Assembly: GCF_023221595.1 (NCBI RefSeq)
Contig: NZ_CP096568.1
Location: 124,001 to 188,000 of the forward strand
Reading direction: 5' to 3'
Length of the DNA: 64,000 nt
DNA from: Rhodococcus qingshengii JCM 15477
Lineage (GTDB): Bacteria; Actinomycetota; Actinomycetes; Mycobacteriales; Mycobacteriaceae
The notes beneath the pieces are model-generated. The model was not told the origin of the DNA. It worked only from the letters and a program-made list of their open reading frames with translations, and searched no databases. Shown here piece after piece: positions 53,159-62,323 of the stretch. The position numbers were made by a program, and so were the translations under genes. The number at the start of each line of letters is the position of its first letter. The first letter of the stretch is position 1.

Positions 53159-53959
53159 TCAGGCCACCGCCTCCTGCGCAGCCTCCTGCGCTGCCAGCAC
53201 CTCCGCCCTGACCTGCTCGGTCAGCTCGGCCTTCAACGCGGCGAACTGCGGCGTCGTCTTCACCGAATAGTGCCGCGGGTGCGGCAGCGGCACCGCGCGG
53301 TCGAGCTTGATGCGCCCGGGCCGCGCGCTCATGACGACGACGCGCGAGCCCATGAACACCGCCTCGTCGATGTCGTGCGTCACGAACAGCACGGTCTTGC
53401 GCTCGGCTTCCCAGATGCCGAGCAGCAGCTCCTGCATCAGCTCGCGCGTCTGGTGGTCGAGCGCGCCGAACGGCTCGTCCATCAGAAGCATGCGCGGGCC
53501 GTTGGCGAGCGCGCGGGCGATCGCGGTGCGCTGCTGCATGCCGCCCGAGAGCTGCTTCGGGAAGTGGTTCTCGAAGCCGCGCAGCCCGACCTTCGCGATG
53601 AAGCGGTTGGCGACCTCGAGCTGCTCGGCGCGGCTCATGCCGCGCTCGCGCAACCCGAAGCACACGTTGTCGCGCACCGTGAGCCACGGGAACAGCGTGT
53701 AGCTCTGGAACACCATGCCGCGATCGGCGCCGGGCCCCTCGATGCGCCGGCCGTCGAGCAGCACGTCGCCGCTGGTCTGCGTATCGAGCCCGGCGACGAT
53801 GCGCAGCAGCGTGCTCTTGCCGCAGCCCGACGGCCCGAGGATCGTGATGAAGTCGTTCTCGGCGACGTCGAGGTCGGTCGCCTGCAGCGCGACGGTTTCG
53901 CGGCCGTCGTTGGATGCGAAGCGGCGCGAGACACCTTTGATGGAGAGGATGGTGGCCAT
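53159..53959 (-). CDS. ABC transporter ATPase, nitrate/sulfonate/taurine type
   Basis: The 266-residue protein has Walker A ILGPSGCGKSTLLRI, Q-loop MVFQSYTLFPWLTV, signature LSGGMQQRTAIARAL, Walker B MLLMDEPFGALD and H-loop LFVTHDIDEAV, all as in TauB/SsuB. It forms one transporter with the permease and binding protein encoded just upstream on the same strand. Confidence 0.93.
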   Translation of the reverse strand: MATILSIKGVSRRFASNDGRETVALQATDLDVAENDFITILGPSGCGKSTLLRIVAGLDTQTSGDVLLDGRRIEGPGADRGMVFQSYTLFPWLTVRDNVCFGLRERGMSRAEQLEVANRFIAKVGLRGFENHFPKQLSGGMQQRTAIARALANGPRMLLMDEPFGALDHQTRELMQELLLGIWEAERKTVLFVTHDIDEAVFMGSRVVVMSARPGRIKLDRAVPLPHPRHYSVKTTPQFAALKAELTEQVRAEVLAAQEAAQEAVA

Positions 53960-53967
53960 GTTCGCAA

Positions 53968-54846
53968 TTACCTTCCGAGCTGTGCCCAAGGGAACAACCG
54001 CCGGTTGAACCACTTGAACGCGAAGTCGCTGACCAGCCCGATCAGGCCGATGACGATGATCCCGAAGATGATCTGGTCGGTCGCGAGCAGCGCCTGGCTG
54101 TCGGTGATCATGTGGCCGATGCCGCTCGAGGCGCCGATCAGCTCGGCGACGATCACGTAGGTCCAGGCCCAGCCGAGCACCATGCGCAAGGTCTCGGCGA
54201 TCTCCGGCGCGGCGTTCGGAATCAGCACGCGGCGGATCAGGCTCGAGTCGCTCGAGCCGAGCGTGTAGGCGGCCTCGACCAGATCGCGCCGCGTGTTGCC
54301 GACCGCGACCGCGATCATCAGCACGAGCTGGAAGAACGAGCCGATGAAGATCACCGCGAGCTTCTGCGCCTCGCCGATGCCGGCCCACAGGATCAGCAGC
54401 GGGATGAACGCCGACGCCGGCAGGTAGCGCGCGAACGAGACGAACGGCTCGAAGAACGCCTCGATCGGCTTGTACGCACCCATCGCGACGCCGAGCGGCA
54501 GCGCGATCAGCGCGGCGATCACGAAACCGCCGACGACGCGCCACACCGTCATGCCGATGTCCTTCGCGAAGCCGTGTTCGGCGAGCAGCGTCCAGCCGCT
54601 GGCCAGCATCGTCAGCGGGTCGGCGAGAAACGTCTTCGGCACCAGCCCGCCGAGCGTGATGCCGGCCCACAGCGCCACGAACAGCACGAAGAACGCGATG
54701 CCGAGCGCGACGCGCGTCGCGGGGCCGACCGGCGTCAGCGGTTTCATCGACGATGCACGGCGCACGGGCCCATCGGCCGCAGCGGCCGGCGCGCGCGGCG
54801 CGGGCGTCAATGCATCGATGGGAGTTTGGGCAGCCATGGCTTTCAT
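53968..54846 (-). CDS. ABC transporter permease, nitrate/sulfonate/taurine type
   Basis: The 292-residue protein has an Ala/Pro-rich cytosolic start and six or so transmembrane helices (ALGIAFFVLFVALWAGITL, VVGGFVIAALIALPLGVAMG, KLAVIFIGSFFQLVLMIAVA, IIFGIIVIGLIGLVSDFAFK). The EAA loop for ATPase contact is in EAAYTLGSSDSSLIRRVLIP. Its ATG overlaps the stop of the binding-protein gene. Confidence 0.92.
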   Translation of the reverse strand: MKAMAAQTPIDALTPAPRAPAAAADGPVRRASSMKPLTPVGPATRVALGIAFFVLFVALWAGITLGGLVPKTFLADPLTMLASGWTLLAEHGFAKDIGMTVWRVVGGFVIAALIALPLGVAMGAYKPIEAFFEPFVSFARYLPASAFIPLLILWAGIGEAQKLAVIFIGSFFQLVLMIAVAVGNTRRDLVEAAYTLGSSDSSLIRRVLIPNAAPEIAETLRMVLGWAWTYVIVAELIGASSGIGHMITDSQALLATDQIIFGIIVIGLIGLVSDFAFKWFNRRLFPWAQLGR

Positions 54847-55796
54847 TGGATGAACCGCGTGTCGGCCAGCTTCGACAGGTCCGGCACCTGCTTGATGATC
54901 CCGGCCTCGAGCAGCAGGTCGGCCGCTTCCTTGCTGAACTGCGCGTGCTCGCCGGCGAAGAACTTCCGGTTGGCGGCGCGGTCCTGCCAGCGCAGGTGCT
55001 TCTGCGAGCCCTCGAACTGCTCGGCGCTCTGCTTCACGTCGGCGCCCATGATCTCGAAGCTCTTCTTCGGATCGGACTTGATCATCTCGAGCGCGTCGAA
55101 GTAGCCGTCGGCCAGCGCCTTCGCGGCCTTCGGGTTGTCGGCCAGGAACTTCGGCGTGCAGCCGAAGGTGTCCATCACCATCGGATAGTCGAGCGTGGTC
55201 GCGATGATCTTGCCCGCCTCGGGCTTGGCGCGCACCGCCGACAGATACGGCTCGTAGGTCATGCCCGCGTCGAGCTCGGCGTTGCCGGCGATGAAGGCGT
55301 TGGCGGCCGCCTGCGGCGACAGGTTCACGACCTTCACGTCCTTCATCGACAGGCCGTTCTTCTTCAGCATCCACGCCAGCGTGAAGTACGTGGCCGTGCC
55401 CGGCGCATCGGCCGCGACGGTCTTGCCCTTCAGGTCGGCGATCTTCGCGACGTTCGGCTTCACCACCATGCCGTCGGCGCCGTAGCTCTTGTCGAGCTGG
55501 AAGATCTGCGTCGTCGCGACGCCGTTGGCGTTCCAGACGATCCAGGTCTCGACGGTGGTGGCCGCGCACTGGATGTCGCCGGACGCGATCGCGAGGTGGC
55601 GGTCTTTCTGCGGGATCTTCCTGATCGTGACGTCGAGGCCGTGCTTCTTGTAGAGGCCCGCTTCCTTGGCGAGCGTCAGCGGCGCGAAGCCGGTCCAGCC
55701 CGAGATCGCGATCGCGACCTTGGTTTCCTGCGCCGCAACGAACGGCGCGAACACCGCGAGCGCGGCGGCAACGATGGCGGTCTTGACGAGGGGCAT
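54843..55796 (-). CDS. ABC transporter substrate-binding protein, NitT/TauT family
   Basis: The 317-residue protein has a signal peptide (AAALAVFAPFVAAQ), then VAIAISGWTGFAPLTLAKEA, GLYKKHGLDVTIRKIPQKD, AATTVETWIVWNANGV, GLSMKDVKVVNLSPQAAANA and MTYEPYLSAVRA, typical of SsuA/TauA-like proteins. The ligand is unknown; proximity to histidine ammonia-lyase makes an imidazole or amino-acid derivative conceivable but unproven. Confidence 0.9.
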   Translation of the reverse strand: MPLVKTAIVAAALAVFAPFVAAQETKVAIAISGWTGFAPLTLAKEAGLYKKHGLDVTIRKIPQKDRHLAIASGDIQCAATTVETWIVWNANGVATTQIFQLDKSYGADGMVVKPNVAKIADLKGKTVAADAPGTATYFTLAWMLKKNGLSMKDVKVVNLSPQAAANAFIAGNAELDAGMTYEPYLSAVRAKPEAGKIIATTLDYPMVMDTFGCTPKFLADNPKAAKALADGYFDALEMIKSDPKKSFEIMGADVKQSAEQFEGSQKHLRWQDRAANRKFFAGEHAQFSKEAADLLLEAGIIKQVPDLSKLADTRFIQ

Positions 55797-55845
55797 GTGC
55801 AGCTCCTGATGGGTGGTGGGCGTGAAAGATTTCGATCGTGTCGCG

Positions 55846-57390
55846 TCAGGCCGGCGTCCACAACGCGGGCAACCCCGGCAGCGTGCGGAACACGCGCGAC
55901 AGCGCGCCGCCGGTGACGAGCGCGGTCGCGCGCTCGATGTCGGGGGCGAGATAGCGGTCGGCGGCGACGCGCGGGCACTGTGCGCGCACCAGCGCGTGCG
56001 CCTGCTCGAGGGCCGTCGAGCTCTGCAGCGGGCGCAGGAAGTCGATGCCCTCGGCGGCCGCCAGCAGCTCGATGCCGAGGATGTGCGCGGTGTTCGCGAT
56101 CATCGGCTGCAGCCGGCGCGCCGCGAACGTTGCCATCGACACGTGATCTTCCTGGTTGGCCGACGTCGGCAGTGAATCGACGCTCGCCGGATGCGCCAGC
56201 GACTTGTTCTCGCTCGCCAGCGCCGCGGCGGTCACGTGCGCGATCATGAAACCGCTGTTCAGGCCGGCGTCGGCCGTCAGGAACGGCGGCAGCCGCGACA
56301 CGCCGGCGTCGATCAGCATCGCGATGCGGCGCTCGGCGATGGCGCCGACCTCGGCGATCGAGACGGCCATCGCGTCGCAGGCGAGCGCGACCGGCTCGGC
56401 GTGGAAGTTGCCGCCCGAAAGGATGGTTTCGCCCCGGTCGTCGGCGAACACCAGCGGGTTGTCGGTCACCGCATTGGCCTCGCGCACCAGCACCAGCGCC
56501 GCGTGGCGCAGCTGGTCGAGGCAGGCGCCGACCACCTGCGGCTGGCAGCGCAGCGAATACGGGTCCTGCACACGGTCGTCGCCGGTCAGGTGCGAGCGGC
56601 GGATCGCGCTGCCGGCGAGCAGCGCGCGGTAGTACTGCGCGACGTCGATCTGCCCGGGCTGGCCGCGCAGCGCATGGATGCGCGGATCGAACGGCCCGTC
56701 GCTGCCGCGCGCGGCATCGACCGTCAGCGCGCCGACCACGAGCGCGGCCTCGAGCACGGGCTCGAAGGTGAGCAAGGCGTGCAGCGCGAGCGCCGTCGAC
56801 ACCTGCGTGCCGTTGATCAGCGCGAGCCCTTCCTTCGCGGCCAGCGTCAGCGGTGCGATGCCAGCCTGCTTCAACACGCCGGCCGCTGGCCGGCGTGTTT
56901 CTCCTTCCAGGTATTCCCCCTCGCCCATCAGCGCGAGCGTCATGTGCGCGAGCGGCGCGAGGTCGCCCGACGCGCCGACCGACCCTTGCGACGGCACGTA
57001 CGGCACCAGCCCTGCGTTGTGCACGGCGAGCAGCGTGTCGACCACTTCCTCGCGCACGCCCGAATGGCCGCGCGCGAGCGACGCCGCCTTCAGCGCGAGC
57101 ATCAGCCGCACCACCGGCCCGGCGAGCGGCGTGCCGACGCCGACCGAATGCGAGCGGATCAGGTTGCGCTGCAGGGTGTCGAGTTGCGCCGCATCGATGC
57201 GCTGGTTGGCGAGCTTGCCGAAGCCGGTATTGACGCCGTAGACCGGCTCGGCGCCGCCGGCCGCGCGCTGCACCACGTCGGCACTCGCGCGGATGGCCGC
57301 GCGCGCCGTGTCGTCGAGCGCGAGCGTCTCGCCGCCGGCGTGGATCGCCTGCAGCGTTTCGAGCGCGAGTGCGCCGGGTTGAATCTTCAT
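55846..57390 (-). CDS. hutH: Histidine ammonia-lyase
   Basis: The 514-residue protein starts at MKIQPGALALETLQ. Class hallmarks are YGVNTGFGKLANQRI, the MIO-forming Ala-Ser-Gly in SVGASGDLAPLAHM (about residue 145), GTQVSTALALHALL, QDPYSLRCQPQVVGACLDQL and SANQEDHVSMATFAARRL. It deaminates histidine to urocanate. The length matches HutH (about 510). The rest of the hut pathway is not in the window; transporter genes lie on both sides. Confidence 0.93.
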   Translation of the reverse strand: MKIQPGALALETLQAIHAGGETLALDDTARAAIRASADVVQRAAGGAEPVYGVNTGFGKLANQRIDAAQLDTLQRNLIRSHSVGVGTPLAGPVVRLMLALKAASLARGHSGVREEVVDTLLAVHNAGLVPYVPSQGSVGASGDLAPLAHMTLALMGEGEYLEGETRRPAAGVLKQAGIAPLTLAAKEGLALINGTQVSTALALHALLTFEPVLEAALVVGALTVDAARGSDGPFDPRIHALRGQPGQIDVAQYYRALLAGSAIRRSHLTGDDRVQDPYSLRCQPQVVGACLDQLRHAALVLVREANAVTDNPLVFADDRGETILSGGNFHAEPVALACDAMAVSIAEVGAIAERRIAMLIDAGVSRLPPFLTADAGLNSGFMIAHVTAAALASENKSLAHPASVDSLPTSANQEDHVSMATFAARRLQPMIANTAHILGIELLAAAEGIDFLRPLQSSTALEQAHALVRAQCPRVAADRYLAPDIERATALVTGGALSRVFRTLPGLPALWTPA

Positions 57391-57418
57391 GGGCGTGGCA
57401 GGTTTGCGCAAACGCCGG

Positions 57419-58378
57419 TCATTCCGGCTTGATGTTCTGCTTGCGGATCACCTCGGCCCAGCGCTGGCTTTCGGCCTGCACTGTCGAGGCGAGCTGCTGC
57501 GCGCTGCCTCCGGCGGCCTCCATGCCCTGCGCCGCGAGCTTCTCGCGGATGTCGCGGCGCGCCAGCACGCGCGTGCCTTCGGCGCTCAGCTTCTCGACGA
57601 TGTCGGCCGGCGTGCCGGCCGGCGCCATCAGCGCATACCACGACACCGCCTCGAACTTCGGCACGCCCTGCTCGGCGATCGTCGGCAGCTCGGGCATGAC
57701 GTGCGAGCGCTTCAGGCTGGCGACGCCGATCGCGCGCAGCTTGCCACTCCTGATGTGCGGCAGCGCGGTCTGGAACGGCGCGAACATCATCGACACCTGA
57801 CCGCCGACCAGGTCGTTGACCGCCGGCGCGATGCCGCGATAGGGCACGTGCAGCATGTGCACGCCCGCGCTCAGCTCGAGCAGCTCGCCGGCGAGATGCG
57901 CCTGACTGCCGGCGCCCGGCGACGCGTAGCTGAGCGCCGCCGGCTTCTGCTTCGCCAGCGCGAGCAGCTCTTTCAGGTTGCGCGCCGGCACCGCCTCGGC
58001 ATTGACGACGAGCACGTTCTCCACCGTCGCCAGCATCGTCACCGGCGCGAGGTCGGACTGCTTGTACGGCAGGTTCGCGAACAGGGTCGGGTTGACCGCC
58101 ACGTTGCCGGCTGGAATCACGCCGAGCGTGTAGCCGTCGGCGGCGGCCTTCGCGACCTGGTCGACGCCGATGTTGCCCGCCGCGCCCGACTTGTTCTCGA
58201 CCAGCACGGTCTGGCGCAGCGCCTCGCCGATGCCGTCGCCGACGACGCGCCCGAGCACGTCGGTGGGCCCGCCCGGCGGAAACGGCACGACGATGCGGAT
58301 CGGCTTGGCCGGATAAGCCTGCGCCGCGCTCACGAGCGGCAACGCGGCAAGCGCAACGATGGCCAACAGTCGCTTCAT
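57419..58378 (-). CDS. Bug-family (TctC-like) periplasmic binding protein
   Basis: The 319-residue protein has a signal peptide (LAIVALAALPLVSAAQA), then YPAKPIRIVVPFPPGGPTDV, VLVENKSGAAGNIGVDQVAK, YTLGVIPAGNVAVNPTLFAN, LSYASPGAGSQAHLAGELL and HVPYRGIAPAVNDLVGGQV. This family is hugely expanded in Bordetella, Cupriavidus and relatives, a strong marker of Burkholderiales origin. Ligands are usually organic acids. The ATG overlaps the stop of the PhnD-like gene. Confidence 0.93.
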   Translation of the reverse strand: MKRLLAIVALAALPLVSAAQAYPAKPIRIVVPFPPGGPTDVLGRVVGDGIGEALRQTVLVENKSGAAGNIGVDQVAKAAADGYTLGVIPAGNVAVNPTLFANLPYKQSDLAPVTMLATVENVLVVNAEAVPARNLKELLALAKQKPAALSYASPGAGSQAHLAGELLELSAGVHMLHVPYRGIAPAVNDLVGGQVSMMFAPFQTALPHIRSGKLRAIGVASLKRSHVMPELPTIAEQGVPKFEAVSWYALMAPAGTPADIVEKLSAEGTRVLARRDIREKLAAQGMEAAGGSAQQLASTVQAESQRWAEVIRKQNIKPE

Positions 58379-59181
58379 CAGAGCTCCTCGAAAGGGGTCG
58401 TGTCCGCGCGCGCGAGCGCGGCGAGCACGTCGTAGTCGGTCGGGTCGGGGACGACGAAGCCGTCGAGCAGCAGGCGCTGCATCGGCTCGTTGAGCGCCTG
58501 CGCATGGCGCGTTTCGAGCAGCGCCGCGCGCAGCCGCGCCAGCTCGTCGGGCGTGATCGGCGCGGTGGCGACCACCGGCGGTATCGGCCGCAGCTCGGTG
58601 ACGGCAACCGTGCGCACCTCCGCAGCGAAGCGCGGATCGTTGCGGCGCAGCAGGTCGTGGCTGTAGCCGTCGAGCGGGCCGACGTCGATGCGGCGCGCGG
58701 CCAGCGCCTCGATGACGCCGCGCGCATGGATCAGGTTGCCGACGCTCGCGCGATACAGGCGCGGCCGCTGCGGCGTGCGGTAGCGTGCCAGATGCCGACG
58801 CAGCGCGACGCCGCCCGACATCGAATCGGCGAGCGTGTAGCCGACGACGCCGCCGAAGGTGTCTTCGAGCGTGCGGTACGGCGCATCGGCGGCGACGACG
58901 ATGTCGGTGCAGTACGCCGCCGCGCCGCCGTAGCGCGCCGGCGACGGCTTCGGCGCGGCGACCAGCGTCGGCCGCGGGCTGCGCTGCGCGAACGGCAGCC
59001 CGCACATCATCACCGCGCCCAGGTCGTCGCGCGCCCACAGCGCCGCCAGCGGCGCCGGCGCGTCGTGGTCGACCAGCGGCCAGTCGAGCCCGGCGCGATC
59101 GAGCGCCCAGCCGAGCACGCGCTTCCAGTCGGCCTTGCACGACGGCGTAACCGAATACATGCGGGCGTTGACGATCGGCAC
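58378..59181 (-). CDS. PhnD-like periplasmic phosphate/phosphonate-type binding protein
   Basis: From the GTG giving PIVNARMYSVTPSCKADWKR the protein has 267 residues and no signal peptide in this reading. Motifs are VMMCGLPFAQR, PARYGGAAAYCTDIVVAADA, TFGGVVGYTLADSMSGGVAL, ASVGNLIHARGVIEALAARR and VGPLDGYSHDLLRR, matching the PhnD/SsuA-like group adjacent to Bug genes in Burkholderiales. Coupled downstream to the Bug gene (TGATG). Confidence 0.78.
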   Translation of the reverse strand: MPIVNARMYSVTPSCKADWKRVLGWALDRAGLDWPLVDHDAPAPLAALWARDDLGAVMMCGLPFAQRSPRPTLVAAPKPSPARYGGAAAYCTDIVVAADAPYRTLEDTFGGVVGYTLADSMSGGVALRRHLARYRTPQRPRLYRASVGNLIHARGVIEALAARRIDVGPLDGYSHDLLRRNDPRFAAEVRTVAVTELRPIPPVVATAPITPDELARLRAALLETRHAQALNEPMQRLLLDGFVVPDPTDYDVLAALARADTTPFEEL

Positions 59182-59198
59182 GAATCCGGCTCCGGATA

Positions 59199-59992
59199 TC
59201 AGCGGAAGCGCAGCGACTGGCCTAGCTTCATGCGCTTCGCCTTCTCGAGCATCGCGGCACCGAGTGAGATGTCCGACAGCGACAGGCCGCGGTGCCAGAA
59301 CAGATTGGTCTCGTCGTCGCTTTCGCGGCCCGGCTTGAGTCCGGCGACGATCTGCCCGAGCTCGGCGTGCAGGTTGCGCTCGGAGAGCCGGCCTGAATCG
59401 ACGTGCGCGCGCAGCGCACCGAGCGGCCCGGCCTTCGCCTGGCCCCAGTCGTCCATCACGATCTTGTCCATGATGTCGGTCAGCGACAGCTCGACCGCGC
59501 TCATCGTGCCGTACGGGATCACGCAGGCGCCCTTCTTGATCCACGCGGTCTTCAGCTTCGGCTCGGGCTTCTCCAGTCGCGACGCCTCGACGACGATGTC
59601 GGCGCCGCGCACGCACGACTCCCAGTCCTCGGTGATCGTGATCTTCGCGCCGAGGTCGCGCTCGAGCCGCGCCGCGAACGCCTCGCGACTCTGCGGCCGC
59701 CGCGAGTGCACGCGGATCTCTTCGAACTCGAAGATCGAGTGCAGCAGCCGCACGTTCCAGTACGAGGTGCCGCGCGCGCCGATGTGGCCGAGCACCTTCG
59801 AGTGCTTGCGCGCGAGATGCTTGGCGCCAATGGCGGTGACCGCGCCGGTGCGCATGTCGGTGATGTCGGAGGCGTCGATGATCGCGACCGGCACGCCGTT
59901 GGTCGGGTCGAAGAGGTTGAGCAGCGCGAGCTCGGACGGCAGGCCTTGCTCGTAGTTGCGATAGAAGTCGCCGACCACCTTGACGCCGGCGA
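59199..59992 (-). pseudogene. Ornithine cyclodeaminase/mu-crystallin family protein, N-terminally truncated
   Basis: About 264 residues remain of about 330-350. Visible are GVKVVGDFYRNYEQGLPSEL, VPVAIIDASDITDMRTGAVT, VLGHIGARGTSYWNVRLLHS with the NAD-binding GxxG, EIRVHSRRPQSREAFA, and GADIVVEASR. The first 70 or so residues are replaced at 59993 by the middle of an IS21 transposase gene, so no start codon exists. Family enzymes use NAD(H) on amino acids or imines. Confidence 0.85.
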
Positions 59993-61109
59993 GTTCGTGG
60001 CGTGGCTGGCGTGGTCGCGGTTCCGGGTCGTGATCGCGCTGCGCGATAAGACCATGCCGTCCGTGTTCGCCGCGCTGGACCAGACCTTCCGCCGGTTGGG
60101 TGGGGTGCCGACCTACGTGCTGACCGACAACGAGAAGACCGTCACGACCGAGCACATCGCCGGGATCCCGGTCCGCAACGGACAGCTCGTCACCTTCGCC
60201 GAGCACTACTCGGTCGTGGTCCACACCTGTGTGCCGGCGGATCCGGCGTCCAAGGGCGGCACCGAGTCGTCGGTGAAGATCAGCAAGGCCGACCTGGTGC
60301 CCAAGGACACCAACCTGCGTGAGGAGTACGCGTCGTTTAGCGAGCTCGAGGAGGCGTGTGAGGCGTTCTGTCAGAAGGTCAACACCCGGGCTCACCGGAC
60401 CACGAAGCGGCCACCGGTCGAGATGTTGGCCGAAGAGCGGACACGGCTACACCCGGTCCCGACACAGCCGCACACAGTCGCGTTCGGCACCACCCGGGTA
60501 GTGCCGGGCAACACGCCGATGGTGATGTTCGAGTCCGGCCAGTACTCGGTGCCACACACCCTGCTCGGCGCCACGGTGTGGGTTCGTGCCCAAGGACTCG
60601 GCGACGGCGAGGAGGTCGTCATCGTTCACGTCGGCGAGGACGGACCCGCCGAGGTCGCCCGCCACGCGCGCGCGACGCCGGGCACGCCGAGGATCAACGA
60701 CGAGCACTTCCCACCGCAGCCGGAAGGTCCGTTGAACCGGCAGCCGCGAGCGAAGAACCCAGCGGAAGCCGAGTTCCTCGACCTGGGCGAGGGCGCCCGC
60801 CTGTGGCTGGTCGAGGCCGCTGCGGCGGGCACGCCGCGGATGAGGGTCAAGATGGCCGAAGCCCTCAGCCTGGCCAAGCTGTTCGACCCCGTCGAGGTCG
60901 ACTGGGCACTCGGCCACGCCGCCGTCCACGGCCGGTTCGCCGAGGCCGATCTGTCCTCGATCCTCGACCACCACGCCCGGCAACCCGCTGTTGGCGAGCA
61001 CCGTGCCGGCGAAGAACGGTCGCTGACCCAGGGCACCGCCGGATGGGCACGTCTCGGCCAGCACGACAGCCAGCACGACAGCCGCGAGGGGAACGAGGTG
61101 ACCCGATGA
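59993..61109 (+). pseudogene. istA: istA, 5'-truncated
   Basis: The first in-frame codon is at 59994 and reads FVAWLAWSRFRVVIALRDKT, residue 144 onward of the intact IstA. The HTH and first catalytic Asp are lost. The open frame continues upstream only through antisense of the cyclodeaminase gene, so a fusion protein is not expected. Confidence 0.9.
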
Positions 61110-61900
61110 CGACCAAGACCACCACACCATCGATGGCGTCCGCGCCGCCGTTGCCGGCCGAGTTGGAGGACCTCTTGCGGCGGCTTCGGCTGCCCCACAT
61201 CCGTCGCCACGCACCGGAGGTCGTCGCGACCGCGAAGGCCCAACGCTGGGAGCCCGCCGAGGTGCTCAAGGCTCTGTTCGCCGAGGAGGTCGCCGGAAGG
61301 GAACGCTCCGCACTGGCCACCCGCAGGGCGGCTGCGGGGTTCCCGACCGGGAAGACGTTCGATGCGTGGCAGCCCGAGGCATCCTCGATCCCGGCACCGA
61401 CCCAGCAGGCACTCCGCACCCTGGAATGGGTCCACCGTCGGGAAAACCTCGTCGTGTGCGGGCCGTCGGGGACCGGGAAGACGTTCCTACTGGAGGCACT
61501 CGGTCACCAAGCCGTCGAGGCCGGGTTGAAGGTCGCCTGGTTCACCCTGGAAGACCTCGGGGTCCTGCTGCGCCGCCATCGTGCCGACGACACGGTGTCC
61601 AAGGCCATCGCCCGTGTGCTGCGCGCCGATCTCGTTGTCGTCGACGACATCGGCCTGTTGCCGGTCGCCCAGGATGCCGCCGAGGGGCTCTACCGGCTCG
61701 TCGACGCCGCCTACGAGAAGCGGTCGGTCGCGATCAGCTCGAACCTGCACCCGTCCGGGTTCGACGAGCTGATGCCCAAGACGCTGGCGACCGCCACCGT
61801 CGACCGGCTACTGCACCACGCCCACGTGTGCCAGACCAGCGGAGACTCCGTGCGACTTACCCAGGCACTCGCCGGCCGAGGGGTGAGTCCCTTGAGCTGA
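61106..61900 (+). CDS. istB: IS21-family helper ATPase IstB, second copy
   Basis: Its 264 residues are identical to the copy at 29886, with Walker A CGPSGTGKT and Walker B VVVDDIGLLP. Intact, but upstream istA is truncated, so it is expressed only if a promoter is provided elsewhere. Confidence 0.93.
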   Translation: MTTKTTTPSMASAPPLPAELEDLLRRLRLPHIRRHAPEVVATAKAQRWEPAEVLKALFAEEVAGRERSALATRRAAAGFPTGKTFDAWQPEASSIPAPTQQALRTLEWVHRRENLVVCGPSGTGKTFLLEALGHQAVEAGLKVAWFTLEDLGVLLRRHRADDTVSKAIARVLRADLVVVDDIGLLPVAQDAAEGLYRLVDAAYEKRSVAISSNLHPSGFDELMPKTLATATVDRLLHHAHVCQTSGDSVRLTQALAGRGVSPLS

Positions 61901-62175
61901 GTGCTCTGGTCGGTGGTGGCCGCAAGCCCACTGGGCAGATCCCATGGCCACCACCGGGCAGTTCTCGTGACCGTCAGCGGGCAGGTCTCACGACCGCCCC
62001 TGGGCAGTTCCTACTGTCCCTTGACACCAGTTACGAGGGGCATTTTTTGGGTACGGATTATCACCGCACAAGGATTCGGGTGTTTGCCATGCCGCAATGA
62101 AGTGTCTGGATGTAACCACCAGCGTCAACCGTGCGACCGCCCTCGACAACTCAATCTCTTCGACGAAGTAGAAAC

Positions 62176-62207
62176 GGCGCTCGGCTGGGATAAACCAGCC
62201 GAGCGCC
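62176..62207 (-). terminator. Perfect hairpin terminator after the vWA-cutinase gene
   Basis: GGCGCTCGGCTGG and CCAGCCGAGCGCC form a perfect 13-bp stem with loop GATAAA. It lies 117 bp downstream of the minus-strand gene stop. The 62028-62323 interval holds nothing else recognisable; with 28065-28153 it would restore one continuous intergenic region if the IS and its interior were removed. Confidence 0.75.
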
Positions 62208-62323
62208 TGCACGATCCACCTCGGTCGGAAAATTTGAAACCACCCGTGTTGCAATCTCCCGTCAGAACCTCGTCTGCGGGAATTGCTAGTCCGAGGATGA
62301 ACGCCATTCGTGTGTTTCAGATG

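Larger units (their letters stand above)
59993..62026 (+). mobile_element. IS21-family insertion sequence, 5'-truncated copy (copy 2)
   Basis: Bases 59993-62027 repeat 28773-30807 without a difference that I could see, at a constant offset of 31220. The left 619 bp of the element, including the left end and the istA start, are missing and replaced by the ornithine cyclodeaminase fragment. The right end TTGACA (62021-62026) is intact and followed by CCAGT, which equals the left flank of copy 1 at 28149-28153. Confidence 0.92.

Noticed and set aside
59403..61109. Open frame fusing antisense of the cyclodeaminase gene to IstA
   Set aside because: The first half is the shadow of a real minus-strand gene; the fusion results only from the chimeric junction at 59993 and has no ribosome site.
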